A stretch of 64,000 nt of DNA from Brassica napus (taxonomy: Eukaryota > Streptophyta > Magnoliopsida > Brassicales > Brassicaceae). Numbering within the stretch: position 1 is the stretch's first letter; each line of letters opens with the position of its first letter. Shown here in pieces: positions 1 through 12,714 of the stretch. Both the position numbers and the translations under genes were made by a program. The stretch is from assembly GCF_020379485.1 (NCBI RefSeq), contig NC_063437.1:1178001-1242000 (forward strand). Reading direction: 5' to 3'. The notes beneath the pieces are model-generated. The model was not told the origin of the DNA. It did no database searches and worked only from the letters and a program-made list of their open reading frames with translations.

Positions 1-980
1 TTGTTTCCCATTTAATACATAAACTTTTAAAATTTGTAGATTTTACACATCGATTTAAACGACGTCAACTACGTTTAACAGAAATGACTTTAGTTTTAAC
101 TAAAAGTATGGTTAAAATGTGAAAAGCACGCTCACCCTCAACCAAAACCACTCGAATCGATTGATCCTTATATTCAAGCTAGCATCAATTCAAGTTTGAC
201 ACCCTAATCTATTTCAACCTCTTTTACTCATCAAACTATGTTCCTTTTCTTCTTCTTCGCTTTGATTTCATTTTATATTGCTTCAAAGTGGAGTTGATTT
301 CCATGTCATGAAAAATAACGAAGAAAACTAGGTAATTTTAAACGAGTTTCTGATTTTGGAATTAGTTTTTGATTCTTGTTTTTCGTCAATCAAGGTTAAT
401 TTACACTATGCAAGTGTAATGAAGAAGAAAACTACCAATATAATCTATCAGAAGGATTTTTAATTGTCTTTCGCAGTTTAACCACATGTTTAACTAAACA
501 CTAACATCTACTTCACTTTTGCTAAACATAGTTGACATCCACTAAATCATGTTAAACATAGTTGACGTCGTCTAAATCGATGTGTAAAATCTGAAAATTT
601 TAAAAGTTTGTGTATTAAATGAGAAGCAAAAATTAGTTCGTGTATTAAATGGGGATCCAAAATAGTTCGTGTATTTTATTAACAAATGAAAATTAGTTAG
701 TGTATTTTATTAACATATACAAATTAGTTCGTGTATTTTTAAGGAATTTTATTTTCATAAATTAAGCACATGTTTAATTAAACACTAACATCGTCTTCAC
801 CTCCGTTAAATATAGATAACGCCGTCTAAAACTATGTGTAAAACCTGCGAATTTCGAAAGTTTGTGTATTTAATAGGCAACGGAAATTAATTCGTGTATT
901 AAACGGGGAGTCAAAATAGTTTGTGTATTTTATTAGCAAATGAAAATTAGTCTGTGTATTTTTAAGGAATTTTCCCATTT
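1..980. repeat. Non-coding repeat with inverted and direct copies
   Basis: No gene is visible. The sequence at 1-75 reappears inverted at about 540-625. The block at about 540-700 is repeated directly, with divergence, at about 815-960. Inside these blocks a short unit containing GTTCGTGTATTTTATTAAC recurs several times. The arrangement resembles the end of a foldback-type or terminal-repeat transposon cut by the window edge. The family was not identified and the left boundary lies outside the window. Confidence 0.5.
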
Positions 981-1689
981 GAAATCACATGTTATTATAC
1001 ACACTTAATATTTTTTGAAACAAAAAAAGTCAATATACTAATCTAAATTTTTTATTAAAAAAAAGAATTAATTTCTTTCTGATCTCGAGATCATATCTGT
1101 ACAATATTATTTTTATATTTTTCTGTAATTATAAAATATCATAGACAATTACATATATATGAAAAAATAAAAAATATTTCAGTAATACTAATTATACGTT
1201 TGTTTTGGTAGCATTAATCTGTGAGGGAAAACACATTTTAACTGTCCGGCTATTATATATTCCGTATGACCAAAATGTTAATTTTGAAAATACATCCCTG
1301 TGTGTAATAATTATAGTTGGAAATTCATGTATCTTATTACGATTTATAGTTTTGTTTGTAAAGTTCTAAATAACATATGCCCTTAATTAAAATTGCATGT
1401 CTTACAGTGACATCTTCCATGCAACACATTCCTTAAAGAATCCACCAACTTCAAGAAGGGATTTCAGTGCTTCCTATCACGGTATGTATAAGAAATGTTT
1501 GGGACATCAGAAAACACCAAACAGATAATACTCAAACTTCCATTGGCTTCCTGTGCTACGACCACCATATAAGTCTTTTTAAAACTTTATATATATATAT
1601 GTTATGTATTTTCCAATCCACCATATTTGGTTTAAACTACTCACTATTTACTTAATTGGTTCGGCACAACAAAATTTGTTCACACTCAG

Positions 1690-2511
1690 GGACAATTATT
1701 AGAAGGCCGGCTCACCGGAAACATTCAGCCGAATGATCAAAAAAACTTAACTGAAAGAGATATATATGAGTTTTCGGGATTTTTTGTCATACATAATTCA
1801 CGACATCGGAAACTCACCCAACTGCCATATTACATTCAGATTAACCAAAAGACAATAGCATTGAACGTTACACTCAACGGTCCGATATTTCCAGTTCACA
1901 ATTTATCTCCTCAGAATTACAGAAATCTATTGCGGTTAGCCACTACACCCACATACTTACCAGGTAAGTAAGTCCTTCCAGTATTAATTAAACAAACATG
2001 GATGTTTATTCTAAAATCAATGTGCAGATGTCGTCGGGCAGATAGTCATAATACAAAAAATAAAACCGTACCACCCATAACTCAATATTGATGCCACGGT
2101 TGGTCTACGGCTGAACATGTAAGTCTAACACAATAGTTAAAAACGAAATAATAATTATCTTCATACATACATCTCTATCTCAGGTCGACAATTGTTAAAC
2201 TCATACTGTGCGACAAGCAAGCAGCAAATTTTAGCATCCTACAAAGAAAAAAGGATAGAAAATTTAAAGTTCTCATCATCACAAGCATAATTCCTAAACT
2301 TTTCCAAGGTAAATAATTTTATTAAACACATCAAAAAATAATACAGATCTAATTTTTTTTTATCAACATAACAATAATATCCAATATTTTCCAGGCAAAC
2401 TACTACTCTGTTCATCACCAGCAACAAATTTCTACTTCAACAAATCAATTGATTACATAAAGCATTTCAAAAGGCGAATAAGAGATCATGCAAAAGCATG
2501 CAGCACAGAGT
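1690..2511 (+). pseudogene. Replication protein A 70 kDa-like (OB-fold) pseudogene in Helitron
   Basis: Coding-like segments at about 1690-1962, 2029-2080, 2185-2310 and 2395-2511 translate to pieces of the RPA70/DUF223-type OB-fold family. One segment has the usual KLTQLPYYIQI-type strand. The next starts PDVVGQIVIIQ across a splice junction (acceptor near 2028). A later one reads STIVKLILCDKQA, and the last has the SSPATNFYFN pattern. RPA70-like proteins bind single-stranded DNA, and copies of this kind are common cargo of plant Helitrons. An in-frame TAA at 2078-2080 and the missing N-terminus indicate a decayed copy. A further related piece may start at about 1467. Assignment is by eye only. 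Confidence 0.55.
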
Positions 2512-3117
2512 GATTCTAATTCATCCATTATTCGGATTATTATTCTCTTTTTCACAGAACTTGATACCTAGATTTATTTACATTTTAAACTATTTTAGGT
2601 TTTATATTTAAAGTAGGTTATTCAAGTACTTTTTATTTTCGTGAATATATTCAAGATGAGATTCCGATTTTTAAAATAAGAGAATTTATGTTGTATACAT
2701 AATTATATTTTTTATAAAACTCTAAAATCTCAGACTTACTTGGTTCTTCATATTTTATTAGTTAATTGTGTTACATATAATATAAATACTTACTTCTAAC
2801 TAAAAAAACAAATTTTAAATCTCCGATAATGTTAAACCTTAAAGTAAAATAACATAACCATCACTATTAATCCCATTACACATAAACACAATATGAAATT
2901 AATACTTAGAAACTGGTGATAATATTAAAACTTCAACGAAACAGTAACACGTTAGGATAAAAGTCAATTCAACAGAAACAAATAACTCAAAAAAAATTAA
3001 CATCCATCAATAAATGCTCATTAAAACCAACATTAAAAGACAATAAAATCATATATTTAAACTCACCCTCTTTACCACATTTCCACAAACACTTCAGCCC
3101 CCACAAATACCTCAACA

Positions 3118-3675
3118 ATGACTGACATACCACTTATATCTCATCGAATCTCACATCAAACAAGATCTACAGATGGAAACCCGAAGCAAACCCTCCAAAT
3201 TTACATCCTCAGGCCCAATACGACACAATCCGTGATTGATTTTCAGTTTCTATCAATGATCGACTTCCAAGGTAATTTTAGTGAAACCATAACTGAAATC
3301 ATGGAAGATATGTTAACATATCATGACATTCACCACCCCAATTTAACATACCTTATTGAAGAAACAAAACAATACGTGATAAATGAAGCTAGAGCCAACA
3401 TCAATACCTTGGCTAATGATCTTCAAGTTACTCTGACTATCAAAGATTACAACCCAAATGCAACATCAAGACTAGACGTTGATCTGATCATTACTGATTT
3501 AGAGGGTACTAATAGACCTCCAACCACTGAAGAGGAAAACGATATGTGTATTGTATGCTTCGGAAATTACAGCCAACACAATAACCTTTGCACCCTTACT
3601 TGCGGCCATAGTTTCCATTTCGCATGCATTGATCAGTGGCTTCGCAGAAACATAAGTTGTCCGATCTGCAGATAA
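3118..3675 (+). CDS. RING-H2 zinc-finger protein (probable E3 ubiquitin ligase)
   Basis: A single-exon reading frame of 185 codons. The last 45 residues form a RING-H2 finger: CIVC, then a CGHSFHFAC block supplying Cys-His-His-Cys, then a terminal CPIC. The spacing fits RING-H2 proteins, which recruit E2 enzymes and transfer ubiquitin. The N-terminal 140 residues show no recognisable domain, no signal peptide and no transmembrane segment, so it is not a typical ATL protein. The protein ends two residues after the last RING cysteine. It lies about 370 bp upstream of a Helitron 3' end and downstream of an RPA-like fragment, so it is probably captured or transposon-borne. Expression is unknown; the frame is intact. 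Confidence 0.7.
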   Translation: MTDIPLISHRISHQTRSTDGNPKQTLQIYILRPNTTQSVIDFQFLSMIDFQGNFSETITEIMEDMLTYHDIHHPNLTYLIEETKQYVINEARANINTLANDLQVTLTIKDYNPNATSRLDVDLIITDLEGTNRPPTTEEENDMCIVCFGNYSQHNNLCTLTCGHSFHFACIDQWLRRNISCPICR

Positions 3676-4600
3676 CGTAATCTATGATGCCAATCTTTTT
3701 GAAAAAATAAAAAAAAGTTTACTGAATTCTAAATTCCAGTTTTACTTTTGTCTTCATATTAGTTTCATCGTCCTAGCCTAATGTTACTGATTACTTGGTG
3801 GCATATATCTATTAAAACTAAGATACCATTTTTAATAAAGCTGATGATTCACATGGTGTAGACCATTGCTTTTCCACACTACTTAGCTACTCTTTTAGCT
3901 TTTAAACAATTGGATAAACTCGATATTCACCAATTTTACAGATATTTTGGAACATACAATGCTTCAATTTCAAAAAAAATATTAAAACTTATTATCAAAA
4001 TTTGATTATCAATACACTTTTCCGCGCATCGCGCGGAGAGAGAACCTAGTTGATTTAAAATTAGAATCTACTTTTTGTCTAGACCATTATCGAACTTAGT
4101 GTATCGGGCGTGAGTTATATCACCGACGATGGTGTTACCATAAGAAGTACCTTCAAAAACAAAGATGGAACATGAAAACTATTCATTATCGTCAATAGAG
4201 TTTGCACTCTACAAACCACTCTTTATTTTTTTAATGTTGTTCTCATTTTTATGTTTTGGAATTTTGAATATAAGAGAATACAAACATCCCTAATGTAAAT
4301 CATATTATTATGTTATGTAGGGTAGTATTTCTGTGAAACCAGTCTTTTCATGAATAAGATGCCGCGACTAATTTTTTTTCCCTATGCTTTTTTTTTTTTT
4401 TTGTCAAATGATTATTCAAAGGGTACAAACCACCAGCGTTAGACCAAAACGGTCAAGGAAATTTAAAAAACAACAATAAAAAAGGCAAGCACCAGTAGGT
4501 GAGCTAAAAAAAACCCCAGAAACAGTGGACAAAGCATTCGAAGGGATTTGAAACTCCGGAGAGTCATTCCACAGTAAGCGAAGACGAAAGCAACAGAGGC

Positions 4601-7600
4601 TTAGTCAGTAGCTGAGGACAGGCCATTTGCTGCAGCCTCCAAATTGATAAGTGCCATAAGCCAGCAGGGGCCACCAGACGCCACATAGGATTGAAGACGA
4701 AGATCGCGTGTTACACTAGCTGCTATTTCAGAGGCAACTCTGTTCAGTGAATGATGAACATACGTGATGTGATAATTACCTGCAGTGTGCAGGAGGGCAC
4801 GTAAGTTATTGAGAACCAAGCAATCGCGAGGACCTCTCAGTGATTTAGTGATCAGCTCATAAACTTCTTTAGAGGACACCTCAAAAATCACACAATTCAA
4901 GCGTAGATTTTTCACCGCTTCCACTGCCCAGGACATTGCCAAAAGCTCAGCCTTTAGAAAGGATCGAACTCCTGAGTACGAACGCCTACTGTGAGACAAG
5001 ACCTGGCCTTGGGCATTACGATTAATCCATGCAGCTCCACTAATCATAGAATCTCCATCCCAAGAGGCACCTACATTGATCTTTATCATGTTCCAGGGAG
5101 GAGGTCTCCATCTTTCCACCGATATCGGACCTTGTCGCAGGCCAGTCTGATCTTCTGACTGTTCTGTCTGAGCGTGGAACCAGCTAGTCGAGTCTTCTTC
5201 AGCTTTTCCGACAATCGACTCTGCCGTCGTGCTCGTACGCTCAAAGCAAAATGCATTTCTAGCTTTCCATATTTGCCATAAGATCCACGGAAATCTTCTT
5301 TTAGTATCGTTAGAAACGTTCTGCTTTCGACTTTCTGCAATCAAATGATGAAAGTTAAGGAAAACAGAATCATGGGAGAAACCCGCAGAGGGGAGTGGAA
5401 ATCCAGATCTTTGCCAAGTCTCTCGCGCCGGTTTACAATGGAAAAGGACGTGGCAAATACTCTCCTCCTGCAAAACATCTCGTGCACGTCTTATCCAAAG
5501 CGATACCTCGGGTGCTAAGTCGTTGACGGACAGCTAATGCTCCAGATAACGCTCTCCACATAAAGTGCTTGAGCTTTGGGGGAGCTTTAGTTTTCCAAAG
5601 ACTATTCCACAGTTGCCTTTCCAGAGGAGGTATCTGAGTGTTCTGATTAGATTGTCTATCTTGGAGAGTTTCCAGCAATTTGTAGCCACTCCGGGTATTG
5701 TAACTTCCATTAGCTGAGAAGCTCCAGACCATAACGTCCTCTCTGGAAAAAGAGAGCTTCGTTTGTAGCACCATCTCAACATCATCTTCATGAATAAACT
5801 GACGAACACGGTCTCTATTCCAGGACTGAGAAGGTATATCTATTAACTCTGTCACCTCCATAGTTAGATCCACTAAGGCGTCCTGTTGATATCTAGGAGC
5901 TCTTGGTATCCCATCCATGATCCAGTTATCTAACCATACCTTGGTAGATAAGCCATTTCCAATCGTCTTCAAGAGGCCTTGCTTAAGAAGTTCCCGGCCA
6001 TGGATTATGCTTCTCCAACCATAAGAAGGTCGCGTTCCGATACCACAATCTAGGAACTCAGAAGTAGCAAAATACCGGTGTTTTAGGACCTGCGCCAATA
6101 GAGAGTTAGGTCTGTCCCATATTCTCCAAGCTTGCTTACCCAAGAGTGCCTGATTAAACAGTTCTATGTCATGAAAACCCAAACCGCCCTCTTCCTTTGA
6201 CTTACAAAGCTTCTTCCACGCAACCCACGATATTTTCCTGCGGTTACTTCCACTGCTCCACCAGAACTCCACCATAGCGCTAGTGATCTTCGCACAGACA
6301 TCTTTAGGGAGCTTAAAACATGACATTGCAAAGACAGGAAGAGCTAGCCCAACAGATTTAAGCAAGATCTCCTTACCACCTTGGGATAACGATTTAGAGA
6401 ACCACCCTTGGAGCCTTCCTTGTAGCTTTTCTCTAATAAAACTTAGGAGTTTTCTTTTGGAGCCACTCAAACATTCCGGGAGACCAAGGTAGAAACCTTC
6501 CCCCCCTTCAGAGCTAATCCCAAGCGCCTGTTTCACTTCTACTTTAGTGTTCTCTGGAACCTTTGCTCCAAAGATCACCGAAGACTTTGTCGGGTTAATG
6601 ATCTGACCCGAAGCCTCACTATAGCGATTGAGACATGACAAAAGTTCAGCAGCCTCAGCTGAAGATGCTCGGCACATTAGTAAGCTATCATCTGCGAACA
6701 GTAAGTGATGGACAGAAGGACCAGAGCTCGCCAACTTTATCCCTTGTAGTCTCCCTGCACTTTCCGCTTTATTCAAACAGCTGACCAAGGCTTCTGCACA
6801 CAAAATGAAAAGGAAAGGGGAGAGGGGGTCCCCCTGCCTTATCCCTCTCTCTGGTTTGATAAAGCCATGCTCATTCCCATTCATGAGGACCGAGAAGGAG
6901 ACTGATCCCACACACGCCATTATCCATCTGATCCAAACATGGTCAAAACCCATTTTTTCCATTAGAGTTTCCAAGAAATTCCATTCCACTCGATCATAGG
7001 CCTTCGACATATCTGTTTTTACCGCCATGAAACCACCAGAGACTCGATCATTCGCCTTGAGACCGTGTACCATCTCATGTGCGATTAAGATGTTATCAGA
7101 TATAAGCCTACCCGCCACAAAGGCCCCCTGTGTTTCTGAGATAATCTCTGGAAGAATCTGCTTCAGTCTGTTGCAGAGGATCTTCGAAACAATCTTATAT
7201 TGCACTGAACAGAGGCTAATAGGGCGCATATCAGACATTCTGATCGGGTTAGGGATTTTTGGGATCAGGCTAAGCTGAGTGTGGTTCCAACCATCAGGGA
7301 GAATAGATGTAACAAAAAATCGCTGAATCTCTGAGGTTAAAGAAGGACCCACAATATGCCAGAAACGTTGGTAGAAGACTCCCGTGAGCCCATCTTCTCC
7401 TGGGGCACTGCTACTTTTAACACAGAAAGCAGCTTTCCTTACTTCTTCCTCAGAGATAGGCGCTACTAGCAGATTGTTCATAGCAGCAGTCACCCGTGGC
7501 TGGAAACCAGTGAACAATGATTCAACATCGTGAGGGTTAGAGCTCATAAACAGCTCTCTGAAGTAGTTCACCGCTATGTCTCCTTTTGACCCTTCTGAGA

Positions 7601-8738
7601 AATGTTCCCTTCCCAAATCATCCAACAACATCAAGATCCTGTTTTGGTGCCTCTTCCCCTTAACACAATTATGGAAGAATTTTGTATTTCTGTCGCCCGA
7701 TCTCAACCATTCTTCTCTGCATTTCTGTCTCCAAAACGTTTCTTCCTCCTTGTAGGCTAAGGCAAGTTCTTTTCTCATCTTGCTCATCATATGGAAGGAA
7801 GGAAAGTGTTTAGACACTTCCCGCTCCAAAGCAGATTTCAACCTGGTGATCTTGTTCCTCGAGTTAAGGTCAGCACGTTTTTTCCACCTCAAGATACCTC
7901 TGCGGCATCGGTTTATTCTTTCCACTGTACTGTTCTGAACTTCACAGTCGTCACCCCAACAGCTTTTAATGACTTCCTCCAAACCCGCCTTTGAGAGCAT
8001 CCGTTTATCAAAGAAGAATCTTCCTCTATGCGGATCAACCCTTTCCAGCGCAAAGCTTATACGAAGAGGTCGATGATCTGAAGCCCACATATCCAGATAT
8101 TCCGAACTAGCTCTAGGAAAGAGAGAAAACCATTCATCATTTCCGAAACTTCGGTCCAATCTACACTGAACCCAGACATTGTCTCTTTTACCTGCCCAAG
8201 AGAGACTATTCCCAAAGAAGCGAAGCTCTTTAATCTTACAATTTTCTGCCATGTTTCGAAAGTCCCAAAAGGTGGACTCGTCTCTGATGGCTCCTCCAAG
8301 CTTTTCTCCATTTGACATTAATTCATTAAAGTCACCAGTCAACAACCACGCTTCATCTCGCACTAGACCAATGTCAATAAGCCTAGTCCAAACTTCCTGA
8401 CGCTTGCTCCTCACAGGATCACCGTAAACACATGTGAGGTAGAAAGAGACTGAGCCGAAAGAGACCTTCACATCAATAATTCTCTTATCACAGCTCAAAA
8501 CTGCCACCTCAAAAGTCGACTTCCACATCAAAGCCAAACCACCACTCAAACCTATTGGTTCCACCGTAATCATTTTATCATACCCCAAAGTCTGTTGTAA
8601 ACCCATCATGTAACTATTCTTCTGTTTCGTCTCCATAAGAAAAAGAAAATCCGGAAAGATACTTCTGCGAAGTCCCCGGAGGTATTGAACTGTCTCGTCG
8701 CTTCCTGCTCCTCGACAGTTCCAGCTCATGATGCTCAT
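4601..8738 (-). pseudogene. LINE ORF2: endonuclease / reverse transcriptase / RNase H, one frameshift
   Basis: The start is placed at the ATG at 8738, giving MSIMSWNCRGAG, the usual N-terminus of the apurinic-type endonuclease. Endonuclease motifs LLTGDFNE and WASDHRPL follow. The reverse transcriptase shows the SKAYDRVEW block, GIRQGDPLSPFLF and the catalytic FADD in HHLLFADDSLL. A zf-RVT region begins CTRC and should continue to CHVLFHC, but the frame shifts near 5470, so the end of zf-RVT and the RNase H domain lie in another frame (5473-4601). The RNase H part has lost expected acidic residues: INVGASW where INVDASW is usual, and FEVSSKEV where FESDSKEV is usual. This copy could not make full-length ORF2 protein. 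Confidence 0.9.
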
Positions 8739-9478
8739 TGGGGCTGCAGCGGCTTCAATACGGAAGCCACCGTAGGGTTTGAGGTTTTTGGAGTTTTGTT
8801 GTCTGCTGCAAGTAGCGGAAGAGGAGATTTCCTCTTCATATTCCCCTGAGAAGAAGAAGGGCCACAAGATTCTTGAAAGGACGGAGAAGTCACGGCTCTT
8901 GCTGTCAACTTGCGTTTCCAAGATTGGGGCCTTTTCCTCGGAGCTTTTCCATGGTTCTGATTCCCAGCGACCCGCCCTTCCGAAGAAGGGCCCAAACGAA
9001 AAACCGTTGGAACCTGAACAGGGGCCGAGACAATCGAGAGAGGAGAGTAAGACGATTCTGCCTCTTCATCACCAAGACGCTTCCTTTGCTGTTGTCGCTG
9101 AGGATCGTCCCTTAAAGGATGGTTCTGAAGGCTCTGAGTTGTCGTATCCAAGTAATTAAAAACGTGGCCCTTCCCCTTGTCGACCTCGCCTGTAATACGC
9201 ATCAGCCTAATAGAAGATTCAGTCTTACTATCCTCAATACCTTGCCTGACTCTTTGGATCCTAGCCATTCTCTCAGTCTCGTCAGCATGCGAGATATACT
9301 GAAGAGCCATGATATTATCCTGTTTGGATAATTCCGGAAAGAGTGGAGGGAAACCAGGGGGACCCTCCCCAAAGTTCACACGATCATGAGGCTTCACAGT
9401 CACTTCCACAATCTTGCCTGCATTCGACGATTGAGCAGGCACAGTCTTATGTCCTGAAAGAACACCTTTTCGCAGCAA
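8735..9478 (-). pseudogene. LINE ORF1 (gag-like), 5'-truncated
   Basis: An open frame of about 247 codons that runs in from the 5' boundary of the LINE without a credible ATG. The first codon shown is not ATG, and the frame continues to the insertion boundary at 9491. The product is polar, rich in Gln, Pro and Ser, with a proline-rich GEGPPGFPPLFPEL stretch and basic segments near the C-terminus. This fits the variable tail of plant LINE ORF1 proteins, which bind element RNA. The N-terminal DUF4283 and zinc-knuckle part seen in many Brassicaceae elements is missing. Its TGA stop overlaps the ORF2 ATG as ATGA (8738-8735). Confidence 0.75.
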
Positions 9479-9507
9479 AGGGCATCGTATCTTTTCCCTA
9501 TGCTTTT

Positions 9508-11214
9508 ATGTTTATAATTTATAAATGAAACCATTTAATAAAAAAATTTGGTTGATATTAAAATGTGAATATTAATCTAAACCAGGCGTGACAAAAAAAA
9601 ATTACACGTTTTCCACTCCATCTCAATTGCTTTATTTTCTAACCTTGGTTTTATATAAAAAGGGATATGACAGAAAATTTGTCGATTATTAATGTAAAGA
9701 ATAATTTAAGTGTGTTTTCTATTTTCAGAATAAGAGATTGTTATTGTTTCCTAATATATTTGGCGATTGTTAATCATGTCATTATGAATCTTTATCATCA
9801 CTATGAATATATACTTATACAAATATTTACTAGTTTCCTAAAGTCCTTTGATAATCACATATTCTGATATGTACTCAATCACGCAATCATTGCAAACAAT
9901 TTCTATTTCAATAATGACATAAATTAATAAATGTTTGAATCAAATATTTTGAGTCTCTGGAATTAATTTGTGAGAAGATATGATATTACGTGATTGAGCA
10001 CTAATTGGGTTTATACACATTCCTTTTTTTTCTACTATCACTAAGTACTGTAAGTATGAATCAAATATTGCGGGTTTCTGGAATTAATTGCAGACGTGAT
10101 TGAGTGAATTTAGTATTGCTTGATTGGTGGCTAATTGGGTTTATTTACCTTCCTTTTTTGATTATCAATAACTTGACATGCATCGTTACTCCGTTAGTTT
10201 ACTATATAAATACCACTTTTCTCTCAATCATATAGTTCATTCAGCTTAAAACGTTTTGCTCATTCTACAGTTTTCAAAATATTCATGCAATATTTATCTT
10301 TCTTAACTACTATTTTTTGTAAATATTTTTAAAATATTCAAAGGTTACCCAAAGATGATTTGACTTTGGAATTGGTCGAAAGGACTTGCGACTTCATGAG
10401 TGTGATTGAAAGTCATTATTAGCGATATATTTTGAGCTGAAAACACATTTACTCTTACTTCATCTTTTATTGTGTCAATCAAGTGGAAAACAGTTTTACT
10501 TCTTTTACTCTAACTATTGTTTGGAAAGAGTAAAACTGATGGTTTTTTCTCTTTGGTTTTGGCAAGAATAACAAAGTTGCGTTGGGTTCAATTAATTTCT
10601 TCTAACAACTATTTTCGTTTTTATATGTTTACTCTATAATTTTCCACTCATTTCTTCTTTTTTAATTTCCTCTCAATTACTCTAACATTTACCCATCACA
10701 ACCCATGTGTTTCGATAACCCTAATCCCATTTTGTGATTAGATGAGGAAAGAAGAGAAATATATTGTTTCCCTGACAAATTGGTTTGACGTATTAAAATC
10801 ACACATTTTTCTCTTTTCAATAAGCTTAAAATCACACATTGTTGTAATACCTAAAGCCCATAAGTAAATATTAGGCTATGTATAAGCCTTTGCCATTTGT
10901 TTAAACACTTTGGCTGCAGCTGGATATACATTTTTTAGAATAAAATTATGTGGAATGAGCCATACATGAAGATTCCACAAAAAAGTTACCATTTGAGCTG
11001 AATGAAAAAATCTATATTCCATCAATTCCAATAGAATACGTGGGAAAAAATGGAATGAAGTTAAAAATCATTCATAAACAAAAAATCTCTCGAATGGATG
11101 GAATAGAAGGAATGAAAAAATAAAACAACAGTTTTATATTATTTAAAAAGATCTATTAAATTTAAATTAAATTTGTTTCCATCCCACTATGTTACACAAA
11201 TATTTGTAATTTCA
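9508..11214. other. Intergenic, no gene seen; 121-bp spaced direct repeat
   Basis: No coding region is supported; the short open frame at 9667-9867 has no recognisable features. A block of about 100 bp beginning TGAATCAAAT at 9936 is repeated with divergence at 10057, including an AATTGGGTTTAT segment. A TATA-like ATATAAATACC lies near 10205, but no coding region follows it. From about 10950 the sequence has GGAATG-rich stretches that reappear inverted near 12365-12410, possibly the ends of an older element interrupted by the Helitron at 11215. Confidence 0.5.
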
Positions 11215-12340
11215 TCTATATTATTAAAGTTGAAGTACACATTGAGATTGTTTGACAATATGGATAGTAGTTAAAAAATAGTATTGTTTGGAAACATGGA
11301 TAGTAGTAAGTTAGAAAAAAATAATGGGCTTATGCTACTAAAAAATTGGAAGTCCATTACATTATATTAAAAAGTAATAAGTCTATGTTACTTGATAATA
11401 TATATATTCAAATCAAAATAATAATTTAAAATTGATTTATATCAAAAATTCATTCAAAAATAAACATATATTCAAAATTTCATTTTTACTAACATATTTT
11501 TCAATAACTATTATAAAAATGTTTTCAATATATATAAGAAAAATACAATACAAAGCCCAATTTCAAACACCAACTTAAATTATGGTTTTTATGTTTCACA
11601 TTAAATTTTAAAATATAATTTATGTGATTATTTATATCATTGTACGTATAAAATATTATTAATTATAAGAAAACTTATTTGATGGTACTTATAAAATATG
11701 ATTAATTATATGATAACACATATTTTGTAACCTATGATGACACATATAAGATATATATATATATACAATAGTGATTAGGGGTGGGCGTTCGGGTTCGTTA
11801 TCGTTTTCAGGTCTTTTTGGGATTTCGTGTTCATTTCAGATCTTTGAGGATTTGGTTCGGATTTGGATAATCAATTTAAATAGGTTTGATTTAAATATTT
11901 GGTAGAGAATTAATAATTATTAAAGTATTTTTGGAGTTTTGAGTATATTTTAACTATCTAAGATATTTACGTTTGATTATTTGTATATATTTTCAAGCAT
12001 TTAAGCAAACTAAAAAGTATCATATATATTCTGGATGTTTTTATATATATAAAATCTAAAAATAATTAATGTATATATTAGTATATAAATCTATTTTGGA
12101 TACCCAAAATACTTCGGTTCGGATCGGATTAGATTTCAGTTCTTCAAATACCAAAATTTTGAATAATTCGGATATTTAATCAATTCCGGTTCGGATTTAG
12201 TATTACATATTCGGATTGGGATCGGTTCAATTCTTCGAATTCGAGGTTTTTTCCCAACCCTAAATAGTGACATAAAAATCAAATAGCATCATATTTTTTT
12301 AAAAAAATACACCCGCACAGGCGTGCGGGTCAAAATCTAG
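11215..12340 (+). mobile_element. Non-autonomous Helitron, complete
   Basis: The 5' end is TCTATATTATTAAAGTTGAA (from 11215), a form typical of Arabidopsis and Brassica Helitrons, preceded by A. The 3' end has an 8-bp stem (ACCCGCAC / GTGCGGGT, 12311-12330), then CTAG at 12337-12340 followed by T. The 1126-bp interior has no coding capacity. It includes a GGGTGGGCGTTCGGGTTCG stretch near 11780, which is common in Brassicaceae intergenic DNA. Confidence 0.8.
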
Positions 12341-12714
12341 TTCATCTTATTTCTTTAACTGTTATCATTCCATTTGCTTGTATTCCATTTTTCTTAATTC
12401 ATCTCATTCCACGTAGTCCTATTCATATGATAATAATAAGGCTTTGCCATTTGACTATAATAAGCTTTTCTTATCCCCTATATATTATTTGAGAAGCATT
12501 ACAATATTTTTTTTGTAGACACATGTCATTACTATAATGATTTTTAGAATCCTTAGAGAAATAAGTTGGTTCATTTAAATATATAATAAGTTTTTTTATT
12601 AAACTATACATAAATACATTATTAATGTGCTTCATTATTTCCTTAAATAAAATTACGGAATTGCCTAATGTGGCTAAAATATATATGACAATTAGTGATT
12701 TGGAATAATAAAGA

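Larger units (their letters stand above)
1467..4049 (+). mobile_element. Helitron 3' end with RPA-like and RING genes (left end not found)
   Basis: The right terminus is typical of plant Helitrons. A GC-rich hairpin (CCGCGC-atc-GCGCGG, 4022-4036) is followed about ten bases later by CTAG (4046-4049) and then a T, as expected for insertion between A and T. The element carries RPA-like OB-fold sequence, a known passenger of plant Helitrons, and a RING-H2 reading frame. No convincing TC 5' terminus was found, so the start given is only the first RPA-like coding segment. The rolling-circle Rep/helicase is absent, so this copy would be non-autonomous. Confidence 0.6.
4392..9491 (-). mobile_element. 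LINE (non-LTR) retrotransposon with intact target-site duplication
   Basis: A 5.1 kb insertion on the minus strand. Both flanks carry the identical 16-bp duplication TTTTCCCTATGCTTTT, at 4376-4391 and 9492-9507. The poly(A) tail appears as a T run next to the left duplication. Order in transcription direction: ORF1 remnant (9478-8735), then ORF2 (8738 to about 4601) with endonuclease, reverse transcriptase, zf-RVT and RNase H. ORF1 starts without an upstream ATG at the right boundary, so the copy is 5'-truncated, as is common after target-primed reverse transcription. The 4392-4600 stretch is 3' UTR. Confidence 0.92.

Noticed and set aside
8179..8400. Plus-strand open frames across 6283-9528
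   Set aside because: They are antisense shadows of the LINE ORF1/ORF2, which has clear domains on the minus strand.
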